DNA of 64,000 bases from a virus, in IMG/VR virus record IMGVR_UViG_3300027801_001493, positions 55,028 to 119,027 of that record, one strand, 5' to 3'. The translations under genes were made by a program, and so were the position numbers. The notes beneath the pieces were generated by a model. The model searched no databases and had not been told where the DNA came from. It was given only the letters and a program-made list of their open reading frames with translations. The first letter of the stretch is position 1, and the number at the start of each line of letters is the position of its first letter. Below are positions 16,933 to 25,177 of this stretch, one piece after another.

Positions 16933-16941
16933 TAGTATTTA

Positions 16942-17325
16942 CTATCTATGGTCTTTGTAAGGATCACCTTTTGGCGCCTTTGGCACCGAAGTGGTAGACT
17001 TCTTTTTCTTCTTTTTCTTCTTCTTTTTGACTGGGCTTGAACCCCATAGGCTGTAAGAGCCTCTTCCTACTGAAGGTGTGGGATTAGAGGGAGCATCGGA
17101 AGAACTTCCGTCGCCTGCAGACCCTCCTCCTCCACTTGAATCTCCGTGGGAACCATTACCTGAACCGTTGCCAGGACCTGCTCCTCCACCTGAACCAGCA
17201 CCTGCACCAGATCCAGCACCGCCGCCGGCTCCACCGCCGCCGCCAGCACCACCGCCTCCACCGCCTCCGGCTTCAGCATCTAATCTTTTGCGTTTAACTG
17301 CTTCTAAAATTTCTGCAAATTTCAT
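16942..17325 (-). CDS. Gly-rich, lysine-tailed candidate internal head protein
   Basis: 127 aa. The N-terminus MKFAEILEA matches the T4 capsid-targeting pattern (short MK.. peptide ending in I/L-x-E, cleaved by the gp21 protease). A basic KRKR stretch follows, then about 55 residues of Gly/Ala/Ser, a Pro/Ser segment, ten consecutive Lys (100-109) and a basic tail. Such composition suits a flexible DNA-binding protein packaged in the head. The opposite-strand Pro-rich frame is judged a shadow because this frame has the ordinary start and N-terminus. Local GC is high because of the Gly codons. Confidence 0.6.
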   Translation of the reverse strand: MKFAEILEAVKRKRLDAEAGGGGGGGAGGGGGAGGGAGSGAGAGSGGGAGPGNGSGNGSHGDSSGGGGSAGDGSSSDAPSNPTPSVGRGSYSLWGSSPVKKKKKKKKKKSTTSVPKAPKGDPYKDHR

Positions 17326-17335
17326 TTAACTTACT

Positions 17336-17752
17336 TTAAACAACGTATCCGCTGTCTGAAAGTAATGTTACTATTTCGTCTGCATCAGTAATTTTAGCGA
17401 GGTTGTCGCTATCACCGTTGTCAGTTTTAAAATAGTCACCTGTAGCATCTTCTGTAAACCACGTTCTGTAGTCTGCACCACTAACTGAATCATCAAAATG
17501 AATTGGAGTGTAACCTGTAAAGTCTCCACCACCTTCTCCACCTGCTGTTTCGCTACCAATTGCAGTAAGTTCTGCAACCTTGGCATCTAGTAAAGTATCT
17601 GCCGCACCTTTGTCTGAATCGTTTGTAATAAACCATGCACTTGGATCGCCATCTGCATTAGTTCCTTGTTCAAAGTATCCAGCATAAGTACCTGCTTCTG
17701 CTATAAGCTCTAAATGAGCTCTTAATTTTTGTTCTTCAACATAACTTGCCAT
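17336..17752 (-). CDS. Hypothetical, possibly virion-associated, 138 aa
   Basis: Start at ATG 17752 (MASYVEEQKLRAHLELIAEAG), with GAGG 8 nt upstream and a TAATG overlap with the previous gene. Acidic, Asp/Gly/Thr-rich with short repeated patterns (Y.G...., DSDKGA.DTLLD, DSDNLAKITDADE). The composition resembles phage structural proteins. Not recognised. Confidence 0.6.
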   Translation of the reverse strand: MASYVEEQKLRAHLELIAEAGTYAGYFEQGTNADGDPSAWFITNDSDKGAADTLLDAKVAELTAIGSETAGGEGGGDFTGYTPIHFDDSVSGADYRTWFTEDATGDYFKTDNGDSDNLAKITDADEIVTLLSDSGYVV

Positions 17753-17913
17753 TATTTGTCCTCTTCTGTATACATTGTCCACGCACCATATATAATCATG
17801 CCGTAGGCAATTAAATTAACAGGTGCTAATATCATCACGATACCACCACCAATAAGTAAAGCGCCATCAAGTGATGTTCTTTCTTTTAATCTTGCTTTGA
17901 TAAAATCTATCAT
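17752..17913 (-). CDS. Small membrane protein, 53 aa
   Basis: ATG 17913 has CAGGAG 6 nt upstream. A basic amphipathic N-terminus (MIDFIKARLKERTSLDG) is followed by a Gly-rich hydrophobic segment (about 17-46, one long or two short helices) and an acidic tail. Its stop overlaps the next start (TAATG). Function unknown. Confidence 0.7.
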   Translation of the reverse strand: MIDFIKARLKERTSLDGALLIGGGIVMILAPVNLIAYGMIIYGAWTMYTEEDK

Positions 17914-17938
17914 GTAAATCTCCTGTTATATAACAGTA

Positions 17939-18730
17939 CTATTTATCGTCTTTGGCTATGACGCCGGCTTTTTCTATATAGTTCGGCATACCGTGATCCG
18001 CTACAAAGTCGAAGAATTTAAACTGTTTAGCCGCGGCCCAAAAGCCTCTAAACTGGTCTTTGACTCTTTGCCAAAAAGTACTAACTCGTATCTTCCCGTT
18101 ATGATTGATATACATAAGTCTTCCGCCGTGTACAAACATTAACCAACTCGGTGGTACTTTAGGCACTATATCGTTGTTATTAACATAACGAATGTATGCA
18201 CCAATATCGCAACCTTCTAGGTGCTGACGGAATCTTCTATTACCAACTCTTGGTTGCCCATAGGTTCTAAGTTCCTTCACTGGAATACCTTCGTTTGTTA
18301 ATTGTTCTGCTACTAATACTGCCATTGCTCCACCTAAACTGTGACCAACTACATACACGTTCTCTTGTTTCTTTCTATTTGCTTTAACTGTTTTTAAGAT
18401 TTCATCAAATACTAATTGTGTATACTCATAAAATCCATGATGCACTCTACCATTACGTGGATGCCTAATTGGATATGTCTTTAAATCTGCAAGTATATCT
18501 GAAAACTTTGTAGGTTCTGTTCCTCTACAAGCAACAACTATACCATCATCCTTTGTAAAGAATACCCATGCTTCAGCATCACCGTCTTTAATAAACACGG
18601 CTTTTTTACGTTTCATTTTTATTTTGTTTTGTGCATCCTTTAATTCTTCTGCACTAAGATAGGCTCTACCCGCCAACTTTGCCAAAACTTCGGCTCGCTC
18701 GGACTCAGAGCATTCTGCTAACCATCCCAT
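17939..18730 (-). CDS. Class 3 lipase-like hydrolase
   Basis: 263 aa. Ser131 in VGHSLGGA, Asp187 in NNNDIVPKVPP and His246 in VADHGMPNYI form a complete catalytic triad in the order of the fungal-type class 3 lipases; the oxyanion segment ACRGTE is at about 68-72. It would hydrolyse acyl esters of lipids. No signal peptide is visible, so the target may be the inner leaflet, storage lipid, or membrane at lysis. A late-type promoter precedes it and a TAGGAG ribosome site is at the start. Confidence 0.88.
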   Translation of the reverse strand: MGWLAECSESERAEVLAKLAGRAYLSAEELKDAQNKIKMKRKKAVFIKDGDAEAWVFFTKDDGIVVACRGTEPTKFSDILADLKTYPIRHPRNGRVHHGFYEYTQLVFDEILKTVKANRKKQENVYVVGHSLGGAMAVLVAEQLTNEGIPVKELRTYGQPRVGNRRFRQHLEGCDIGAYIRYVNNNDIVPKVPPSWLMFVHGGRLMYINHNGKIRVSTFWQRVKDQFRGFWAAAKQFKFFDFVADHGMPNYIEKAGVIAKDDK

Positions 18731-18770
18731 AACTACTCCTACATAATTTTAGATTAATTTATTATAGTAG

Positions 18771-18778
18771 TATTTATC
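18771..18778 (-). promoter_or_regulatory. T4-like late promoter of the lipase gene (GATAAATA)
   Basis: CGATAAATAC on the minus strand, 40 nt before ATG 18730 and just after a terminator hairpin. Confidence 0.7.
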
Positions 18779-18788
18779 GGATTTGTAT

Positions 18789-18820
18789 AAAAAAGTAGCA
18801 CTCCAATGTTAGAGTGCTAC
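18789..18820 (-). terminator. Intrinsic terminator after the 62-aa membrane gene
   Basis: GTAGCACTC / GAGTGCTAC perfect 9-bp stem with 8-nt loop, followed on the minus strand by six T. Confidence 0.85.
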
Positions 18821-18858
18821 TAGTTTTTAAGAGAGAACGGTTGTTCTCGAATTAATTG

Positions 18859-19050
18859 TTAGAATGGTGTAATAATTGGTTTCATTGCAACATACATAAA
18901 AACAAAACAGCCGATTAACAGACCAAACGTGAAAATAGATTCACATGTTTGTCCATCAGGGCAGTATTTGTCTTTGAACTCTTTGAAAGAGTTTTTAGTA
19001 CGAGCTACGAAAGAACTATTATCATTCACTTCATTTGTGATGATAGACAT
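18859..19050 (-). CDS. Single-pass membrane protein, 63 aa
   Basis: ATG 19050 has CAGGAG 8 nt upstream. A hydrophilic N-terminus with a CPDGQTC pair of cysteines precedes one transmembrane helix (about 39-58). It forms a monocistronic unit with a terminator downstream and a late-type box about 210 nt upstream. Function unknown. Confidence 0.65.
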   Translation of the reverse strand: MSIITNEVNDNSSFVARTKNSFKEFKDKYCPDGQTCESIFTFGLLIGCFVFMYVAMKPIITPF

Positions 19051-19271
19051 TTCTTTTCTCCTGAGTCTAAATTTATTAGCACCCAATTCACGCCTCCTCT
19101 CGAACGACGCTCAGATAAAAAAGTTCCTAAACTTTTATGTATACTCGTATTGTGTTTATTGTACTTTGCATTAAAGCCTATAGAGGATACGCACCTCGAC
19201 AAAAACAACGACATATACCAAATATCTGTTGTGCAAGTAGGATTGCTATTATACTTGCAATCGTATTTATC
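19051..19271 (-). promoter_or_regulatory. Late promoter and long (about 210 nt) leader
   Basis: GATAAATA at 19271-19264 is followed by a leader with no convincing ORF. It contains AAAAGTT/AACTTTT (19119-19136), a short hairpin with T residues. The leader ends in the ribosome site of the 63-aa gene. The unusual length may mean regulation, or that the box is not the real promoter. Confidence 0.4.
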
Positions 19272-19288
19272 TATCGTTCTAACAGGTG

Positions 19289-21190
19289 TTAAGTTATTGT
19301 GGTATTTGCGTTGGAAATAGTCTCTTCAGATACTATTTGTGTGATTAATGACTTACCCCAACCCTGTCTACGTCTAAAGTAGAGCCTGTTGTAGTATTCA
19401 TCGTCCTTAACATGTTCTAACATATCTATATTATATGCATTTTGACATGTGACTAATTCGTCATCTATTGTATTCATGTACTCATAGAAGTTAAATCCAA
19501 AGTTTGATTGGAAAGGATACAGTTTATTAGGATCTGTAGTGTATGCTTCTTGGAACTCCAACAAGTGTGAATACATGTATAAATCTAAATTGCAGTACTC
19601 TTGTGTTAAATGCTTGTTTACAAATTGTCTAATCTGTGTGTTATTTCTATGGAAGTCTTTTTGTGCCTCCCACATTAATGTGTGACCACTGAAGCCTTTG
19701 CTTTCTCCAGTTTCTAAATAGTATGTAATATGTTGCTTGGCTTGGTCGAATAACTTGCCTACTATACCATCATCTGTTTTACATGCTTCAAACATTTTAT
19801 CGTATGTTTCTTCATACTCTATGCCTTTGTGTTTATATATTATTCTTGCTATTGCTTGGCTCCATCCAAAGTTATGGAAGTTATTAATTACCCAAGCATA
19901 CAGCCAACTGTCTATAAATTTATCTTTAGGCATGTACTTGGTTCCGGTTATCAACTCGACCTTTTCAGGTATGTTGTCCTCTTCTTCGAATCCACTTATA
20001 TAGTTTTCTACAATCACACTAGTTAAGCCATGCTTTTCTTTTTCGCTTGGTACGTTCATGTGTGCATTTTCTAGCAGTTGTGCCAACCAACTTTCAATAG
20101 CATTGTGTTGCCCTGCTTTAATTATTTCACATAGTCCAGACTTCCAAGTATCAAATGTCTCTAAAGGTAATCCTAATATAAGTTCTGTGTAACTAGGTAT
20201 TCCTTCTCTATTACATTTTTCAAATATCATTGTAAGGTCTGACATTTCCATGTTACGTCTTTTAATCTCTTCTAGTACATCCATGTCCATACTTTGCACA
20301 CTAAGAGTAAGTCCTCTATTGAATCCACTACTAATAAACTTTTTAACAATCTCTAATATCTCATCACTACTGTTCTTATACCATGTAGCATCTACTACTT
20401 TAGGATAACCGTATTGGTTTTGTAAGTCAACTAATTTTTCTGTTACTTCCATATCTCTGTCTGTGAATACACCAAAGTTAGCATCTGCAATAGTGACATA
20501 GTCTATTTGATTCTCAGCCATCCATGTTAGTTCTTGTATTACTTTAGGTATAGGAAACTGCTTAATTTTAGCATAAGTTAAACTACCCCAATCACAAAAT
20601 GTACATGCAAAAGGGCAACCTCTATTAGTTTCTAATGTGCCATTAAACACATACCCAGTGTTGTTTGCTATAATATCGTCGAATACGCCAGTTAAGTAGG
20701 GACTCGGAATGTTTAAATCCACTAGTCTGCCGCCTTCATAGACGTCTTGTAACGGGTCGTTGTTGTTTATTGATGTAAGTATATCCACAAACATCTCTTC
20801 GCCTTCACCTAACACTATGCTGTCTACATAGGGGTGATTATCAAAGAATAGTTCTTCTTGTGGTCTATTTGTAACTTGTGGACCACCAAATATAATTAGT
20901 ATGCTTGGATTTTGTTCTTTTAAGGATTTTGCTACATGCTTGTTGTATTCCCAATTCCACATGTAATTAGAAAAGAAAACAACCTTACAATCTTGTAGTC
21001 TATCTACGACATCGTTTGGTTGTTCTCGTTTGAAAATAATGTCTTTCAGGGTGAAAGACTTCTGTACCCATTCGTATTGATTTGCGTAACTCCATAAGCA
21101 CCCTACCGAGTAAGGTAGCCAATAACCTACGAAACTGCCACCGCCTATTTTGAAGTTTGGTTGAACTAATGCTACTTGCAATTTACTCAT
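19289..21190 (-). CDS. B12-binding-domain radical SAM protein
   Basis: 633 aa. The N-terminal about 140 residues form a cobalamin-binding-like Rossmann domain (IIFGGPQVTNRP, VLGEGEE). The radical SAM CxxxCxxC follows in NRGCPFACTFCDWG (Cys192, 196, 199). Then come the usual barrel segments (YVTIADANFG, LTLSVQSMD, TELILGLPLET) and a long C-terminal extension (about 430-633). The class includes methyltransferases acting on unreactive carbons or phosphorus; the substrate is not readable. The enzyme needs a 4Fe-4S cluster, so the phage's SUF genes could mature it. The late box lies exactly 5 nt before the ATG, predicting a leaderless mRNA. Confidence 0.9.
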   Translation of the reverse strand: MSKLQVALVQPNFKIGGGSFVGYWLPYSVGCLWSYANQYEWVQKSFTLKDIIFKREQPNDVVDRLQDCKVVFFSNYMWNWEYNKHVAKSLKEQNPSILIIFGGPQVTNRPQEELFFDNHPYVDSIVLGEGEEMFVDILTSINNNDPLQDVYEGGRLVDLNIPSPYLTGVFDDIIANNTGYVFNGTLETNRGCPFACTFCDWGSLTYAKIKQFPIPKVIQELTWMAENQIDYVTIADANFGVFTDRDMEVTEKLVDLQNQYGYPKVVDATWYKNSSDEILEIVKKFISSGFNRGLTLSVQSMDMDVLEEIKRRNMEMSDLTMIFEKCNREGIPSYTELILGLPLETFDTWKSGLCEIIKAGQHNAIESWLAQLLENAHMNVPSEKEKHGLTSVIVENYISGFEEEDNIPEKVELITGTKYMPKDKFIDSWLYAWVINNFHNFGWSQAIARIIYKHKGIEYEETYDKMFEACKTDDGIVGKLFDQAKQHITYYLETGESKGFSGHTLMWEAQKDFHRNNTQIRQFVNKHLTQEYCNLDLYMYSHLLEFQEAYTTDPNKLYPFQSNFGFNFYEYMNTIDDELVTCQNAYNIDMLEHVKDDEYYNRLYFRRRQGWGKSLITQIVSEETISNANTTIT

Positions 21191-21195
21191 GCAAG

Positions 21196-21203
21196 TATTT
21201 ATA
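21196..21203 (-). promoter_or_regulatory. T4-like late promoter, leaderless type (TATAAATA)
   Basis: TATAAATA-CTTGC-ATG: the box ends 5 nt before the start codon of the radical SAM gene. Confidence 0.7.
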
Positions 21204-21205
21204 GT

Positions 21206-21457
21206 CTACTTCTTGGAGGCTTTGAGTACTTCGGCAACTAAAACGTCTTTCTTCTTACGTTTGTCTAGTTCAACACCAAATTCTCTTCCTTTAGTTTCTA
21301 AATCTGCTTTAGTAAGTTTTGATAAACTTGCTGTAGTTAATTTAGCCACTGTAGGTGCAGTTGCTTTAGCAACTGTTTTAGTTGGTGCTTTTGCAGGTAC
21401 TACTTCGTTACCATCGCTGGCTCCAAAGAAATCTGCTAACCATTTAAATAAACCCAT
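21206..21457 (-). CDS. Small HeH/SAP-like domain protein, 83 aa
   Basis: Hydrophobic N-terminal helix (MGLFKWLADFFG), an Ala/Lys/Thr/Val-rich linker (20-45), then a helix-extension-helix pattern LTKADLETKGREFGVELDKRKKKDVLVAEV. That domain usually binds nucleic acid or proteins. Its start overlaps the nadE stop by 1 nt, so it is the second gene of that unit. Confidence 0.6.
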   Translation of the reverse strand: MGLFKWLADFFGASDGNEVVPAKAPTKTVAKATAPTVAKLTTASLSKLTKADLETKGREFGVELDKRKKKDVLVAEVLKASKK

Positions 21458-22398
21458 TATAAACTCCTGTCTAGTATGTTTAATAGTTCAAACCTATCTT
21501 TATTAATAGGATGTTCTAAGTTAAAAGGATTCGCTCTTTTGAATGCTGTATTCAACACTCTATCTACTAAAAGTCTGACCTTCTTCGCAGTTTGCTCTTC
21601 CGTAATGTTATTTATGTATAAATTAATAGTATTATTGTCTATTCTTGGTAATGAAAGCAATTCAAACAATATAATATCGAACTCTAAGTATGTCATACCT
21701 AATTGATCTGCATCACTATTGCTTATTCCTAAGCCGTCTGTGGGCAATGCATCTAGTGTTGCTTGTGGTATGCCTAACATCTTTGCTAACATAGGCACCT
21801 CCCAACTTTTACTTAAACTTTGTATAGGTGCAACGTCACCTACATCACCATGTAGTGTCCAAAACCCTGCGGCTAGTTCACTAAAGTTATCTGTACTACC
21901 AACACAACCACCTACTTGATGTGCAAGGTTATACAATGTTGTCATTCTTAGCCTTGCTCTAATGTTGCCTTGTCTTTGTAATTCTTTATAAGTCTTAGCA
22001 TCTGTTAATCCTAAAAACTCTGACATGTTATCAAACTGTTCGCTCAAATCAAAACTGTGTGGTACTAGTTCAAGTGCATCTATGGCTTCTTGCCCTCTAT
22101 CAGTTTCTTCTTGTTTTTGATGTATAGGTAATGTTACTCCGTGTACTGTCCAACCTGCTTCTTTAAACAAGGCGGCAGTTAAGGCACTATCAATACCTCC
22201 GCTCATTCCTATTACAACATCTTCTATAAAGTTATCTGCTTTATATTCTGCTAGTTGTCTCACTATTACAGACAATGTTCTTTCTAGTTTTTGATGATTA
22301 CTGTATTTCTCTGATTGAATAAGTTTCTTTAATTTAGTTTCAAACCATTCCGTTAGTTCAATTTTACCTGGAGTTACTGCTAGTATCTCATTTATCAT
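21457..22398 (-). CDS. nadE: NH3-dependent NAD+ synthetase
   Basis: 313 aa. The PP-loop SGGIDSAL lies at about 66-73; NIRARLRMTTLYNLAH and GSTDNFSELAAGFWTLHGD are the ATP/NaAD-binding segments of NadE. It amidates nicotinic acid adenine dinucleotide using ammonia; there is no glutaminase domain. A phage copy would raise NAD supply during infection. It overlaps the cupin gene upstream by 11 nt. Confidence 0.93.
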   Translation of the reverse strand: MINEILAVTPGKIELTEWFETKLKKLIQSEKYSNHQKLERTLSVIVRQLAEYKADNFIEDVVIGMSGGIDSALTAALFKEAGWTVHGVTLPIHQKQEETDRGQEAIDALELVPHSFDLSEQFDNMSEFLGLTDAKTYKELQRQGNIRARLRMTTLYNLAHQVGGCVGSTDNFSELAAGFWTLHGDVGDVAPIQSLSKSWEVPMLAKMLGIPQATLDALPTDGLGISNSDADQLGMTYLEFDIILFELLSLPRIDNNTINLYINNITEEQTAKKVRLLVDRVLNTAFKRANPFNLEHPINKDRFELLNILDRSL

Positions 22399-22903
22399 TT
22401 TTTATATCCTCTGGCGATTTTAATTTAATCATTGCCGCAATTTTTTCTCTACTTACACCTCGACGTAACCAGAATTTTAAATCCTTAACGGGTTTGCCAT
22501 CTTCTTCCCTAAAGAATGAACCCATCTTACCATGTTGTCCTTTTACAAAGAATGTAACTGCATGACCACCATCAGGTATAACAACTCTATGGAAATCAGT
22601 ATGAGACCTCCAAGCAAACCAGCCTGGTCCTCTCCACATCATTTCCTTACCTCTAACCTCATAGTATCCTCCCGACAGTATGAGAGTAAAATAACCCCAA
22701 GGGTGATTATGTTCCGTAGGTAAATCACTTCCAAGAATAAGGTTTAAGCAAACTCTACCGCCATGGTAATTGCCTGCAATACCTGTCTTATGGATTTGTC
22801 TACCTAAGAAAACTCTGTGCATGTATTCATGGTCGGTGTATATGTTAGTTAAGGTCTCTGTGCCTCTACGTTTCGCTAACCACCAAAATATTTTTTGCCA
22901 CAT
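22388..22903 (-). CDS. Cupin-like protein, 171 aa
   Basis: Start at ATG 22903, 7 nt after AAGGA; earlier in-frame Mets fall in or next to the promoter box. The cupin core HNHPWGYFTLILSGGYYEV ... GPGWFAWRSHTDFHRVVIPDGG supplies His/His/Glu-type metal ligands on two conserved motifs. The class includes dioxygenases, isomerases and sugar-binding proteins; the substrate is unknown. Trp/Lys/Arg-rich N-terminus. Confidence 0.7.
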   Translation of the reverse strand: MWQKIFWWLAKRRGTETLTNIYTDHEYMHRVFLGRQIHKTGIAGNYHGGRVCLNLILGSDLPTEHNHPWGYFTLILSGGYYEVRGKEMMWRGPGWFAWRSHTDFHRVVIPDGGHAVTFFVKGQHGKMGSFFREEDGKPVKDLKFWLRRGVSREKIAAMIKLKSPEDIKNDK

Positions 22904-22926
22904 AAAGTGTTCCTTTGTAAAGTACA

Positions 22927-22934
22927 TATTTATC
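22927..22934 (-). promoter_or_regulatory. T4-like late promoter of cupin-nadE unit (GATAAATA)
   Basis: GATAAATAT on the minus strand, 23 nt before ATG 22903, directly after a terminator. Confidence 0.7.
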
Positions 22935-22940
22935 GCCCAA

Positions 22941-22968
22941 AAAAAAGCCAAACTGTAAAGTCTGGCTT
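22941..22968 (-). terminator. Intrinsic terminator after nitroreductase gene
   Basis: AAGCCAnACT / AGTnTGGCTT stem (22945-22968), followed on the minus strand by eight T. Confidence 0.85.
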
Positions 22969-22991
22969 TGTTATTAAAAACGTTGTGTTAC

Positions 22992-23615
22992 TTAGGTAAT
23001 ATACTCTACACTTATGTTTTTTATTTTTGCTGGAAACGTTAAATTTGCTTTTAAATGGTGTTCTCTTCTAGGTTTAGAATCATCTGCTATACCAACACCT
23101 AATAAAAACACTGGTTTATGAGGTATATCTAACACTCTTTGAACTTCGTCTTTATTAATACAACCACAGAACCCTGTAGTATATCCTAATAATGAACTTG
23201 TAAGGTTAGCATAACCTCCTGCTACACCAATTGCTTGATGCATATCTCTATCCATTTGTTCCCAAACATCACTTATATCTGTTTTCTTTTCTGCATCTTC
23301 TTTATCAAAGTCCCTAGCAAATACTATTAACAGTTGTGCTAAAGTTTGTGGATTAGTAGTAAGGCTGTTTCCCTTTGCTCCTTCATTTCCATCTTTGATT
23401 AAAAATCCAGATGTTTGTCTATGCACTCTTTCTATCTTTTCTCTATTTGTAATAAAGTAAGGTTTGAAAAATTGAATGTTCTGTTTACTAGGTGCTCCAG
23501 TTATTGATTCTGCAATAATATCAATATCTTCTTGCGGAATTGTTTTTGTGAGATCCCAATTACGTTGAACGTGCTGACTTTCTTTTATAGCTTTTCTTAG
23601 CATAGATTTGAACAT
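22992..23615 (-). CDS. Nitroreductase-family flavoprotein
   Basis: 207 aa. ITGAPSKQNIQFFKPYFI (FMN-binding SxxN region), DMHQAIGVAGGYANLTSSLLGYTTGFCG (central helix and GxG turn) and VFLLGVGIADDSKPRREHH (C-terminal FMN phosphate contact) occur in family order. These enzymes reduce nitro groups, quinones or flavins with NAD(P)H; the physiological substrate is unknown. TAGGAG precedes ATG 23615; the unit has its own late promoter and terminator. Confidence 0.85.
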   Translation of the reverse strand: MFKSMLRKAIKESQHVQRNWDLTKTIPQEDIDIIAESITGAPSKQNIQFFKPYFITNREKIERVHRQTSGFLIKDGNEGAKGNSLTTNPQTLAQLLIVFARDFDKEDAEKKTDISDVWEQMDRDMHQAIGVAGGYANLTSSLLGYTTGFCGCINKDEVQRVLDIPHKPVFLLGVGIADDSKPRREHHLKANLTFPAKIKNISVEYIT

Positions 23616-23652
23616 TTGTACTCCTACAATGATAACGTGTGTATGTTAAACA

Positions 23653-23660
23653 TATTTATC
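23653..23660 (-). promoter_or_regulatory. T4-like late promoter of nitroreductase gene (GATAAATA)
   Basis: GATAAATAT 37 nt before ATG 23615. It overlaps the stop codon of the upstream lipoprotein gene. Confidence 0.7.
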
Positions 23661-23829
23661 GTATAAAAAGTGTTTCGGCTCTGCACACATCTGCACTCCT
23701 ACAGTTTCTAATATTTTGCTCCCATACTACTCGTTCAGGCATCCAATCGAACTCATGCGGACCATTGTAGTCTGAACTAGTGCATCCTGTTATAATAATA
23801 CTACTTACTAGCAATATTAATTTTTTCAT
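23656..23829 (-). CDS. Small lipoprotein, 57 aa
   Basis: ATG 23829 with AGAGGAAC upstream. MKKLILLVSSIIITGCTSSD is a textbook lipoprotein signal with Cys16; the mature part is about 41 residues and contains two more Cys (NCRSADVC). It overlaps the 3' end of the secreted cytochrome c gene by 29 nt, so the two are probably translated together and may act together in the periplasm or outer membrane. Confidence 0.75.
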   Translation of the reverse strand: MKKLILLVSSIIITGCTSSDYNGPHEFDWMPERVVWEQNIRNCRSADVCRAETLFIR

Positions 23830-25087
23830 CTCGTTCCTCTTTTAGTTTATTGTATCCTTCATCATCTAGATGTGTAATAGCCAACCAAGCATGTGTCATT
23901 TCATCGCCTGTTCTACTGCCTCCCATTACCCACATATCAGGATCCGGATTGTTTGGATTGTTAGAAGTATTATCATACCATTGCTTCAGTATAATAACAG
24001 CACCCGTTGGTATAAGTGGTGCTACATCAGGTTCATACAAATGACTGTGATGCCATGTTGCACTCCAATTACTTACTTGGCTAATCTGTTCTGTTTGTCC
24101 TGTCTCTGGATAGAATATCTCTAGGCTAGCGGCATTCATTCTTAAATGTCCGTGTGGCTGAAAACTATCTAGTCTAACAGGATGGTCAAAACTATGGAAG
24201 CCTTGTGTCATGTAGTAGCCGTTGGGTGGAATAGTTATATCGTCCTGGTCGCCTAGGCGATACAAACTCAAATCTTGTTTGTATTTCAATTCTTGGCTTT
24301 CCTCTTCGCTGTATAACCACAGCCCAATCTCTACTACGTTGTTTTTGATAACTGATCCTGGTGCCATTGCTCCAAGTCCACCTGGGAACATATGAATATC
24401 CCATGCCACTTCTGCGTTGGCTGGTATAGTTCTGCATACTCCTGCAGGAACTATCTCTCCCCACTTTCCCATAGCATACTCAGTTAGCATTCCTTGTCTG
24501 CCTCCCTCAGTTATAATACTGCTGTTAGCATGGTGTACTACTGACTTTGCATTACCACGTGGCTTAACTTGTACTGCCTTAATACATCTATCACTAGTTA
24601 GCCCTGTTGGAACATTGTGTTTGTGCCATAAGTCGTTACCGGTTGCTGGTATGTCAATTGGTACACTTGGAATGATTACATCTGGTAGACCAAAGTCGGG
24701 TTCAAAATTCCATGCTTCTGTGTCTCTAAGCCTAGGGGGAATTCTAAAGACATCCTGGTCTCCGTATTGTGCTCCTTGTTCTACCCAATTATCTATTGTG
24801 TCTATGTCTTTAGTGGACAGTCTCCAATCTCCTTGTAAGTCCTGTATACCAATTCCATGGTCATAAGCATACGGTGGCATTTCTCTTGTTAATACCTTTA
24901 ATTGTATTAGTGGTGCCCACGGTCTGACTTGCTCATAACTTTCAAAACTCATAGGACCTATACCTCCTTGACGGTGACATACTACACAATTATCATTAAT
25001 AATATCTGCTACTTCCGTAACATAATCTGTAGCCCACACTGAAGTAGACCATATGGCTGTTAGAGCCACGGCTATGTGCTTGTACAT
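23801..25087 (-). CDS. Secreted cytochrome c / copper type II monooxygenase-like protein
   Basis: 428 aa. Signal peptide (1-19, VWA|TD). One c-type haem site, CVVCH (34-38), lies in a short domain ending NWVEQGAQYGD, the usual cytochrome module of environmental fusion proteins. Residues about 130-405 resemble the ascorbate-dependent (PHM-like) copper monooxygenase fold: VVHHANS (HH 185-186), PHGH (311-314) and a late Met in GDEMTHAWL (397). It would act in the periplasm after haem attachment by the host. The substrate is unknown, and copper binding is inferred from motif spacing. It is the first gene of a unit with the small lipoprotein. Confidence 0.75.
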   Translation of the reverse strand: MYKHIAVALTAIWSTSVWATDYVTEVADIINDNCVVCHRQGGIGPMSFESYEQVRPWAPLIQLKVLTREMPPYAYDHGIGIQDLQGDWRLSTKDIDTIDNWVEQGAQYGDQDVFRIPPRLRDTEAWNFEPDFGLPDVIIPSVPIDIPATGNDLWHKHNVPTGLTSDRCIKAVQVKPRGNAKSVVHHANSSIITEGGRQGMLTEYAMGKWGEIVPAGVCRTIPANAEVAWDIHMFPGGLGAMAPGSVIKNNVVEIGLWLYSEEESQELKYKQDLSLYRLGDQDDITIPPNGYYMTQGFHSFDHPVRLDSFQPHGHLRMNAASLEIFYPETGQTEQISQVSNWSATWHHSHLYEPDVAPLIPTGAVIILKQWYDNTSNNPNNPDPDMWVMGGSRTGDEMTHAWLAITHLDDEGYNKLKEERDEKINIASK

Positions 25088-25164
25088 TTTATTTTCCTTT
25101 TAGATTGCGTATCAACTACGAGTGAATACTCTGATACTTCAATAGTTTTTTACTATTATGTGTA

Positions 25165-25172
25165 TATTTATT
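25165..25172 (-). promoter_or_regulatory. Late-type promoter of the cytochrome gene (AATAAATA)
   Basis: AATAAATAT on the minus strand about 77 nt before ATG 25087; AAAGGA precedes the ATG. Confidence 0.5.
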
Positions 25173-25177
25173 AAAAA

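Noticed and set aside
17078-17329. Pro-rich plus-strand ORF opposite the Gly-rich gene
   Set aside because: It is the complement of Gly codons; the minus frame has a plausible N-terminus and lies in a minus-strand gene run.
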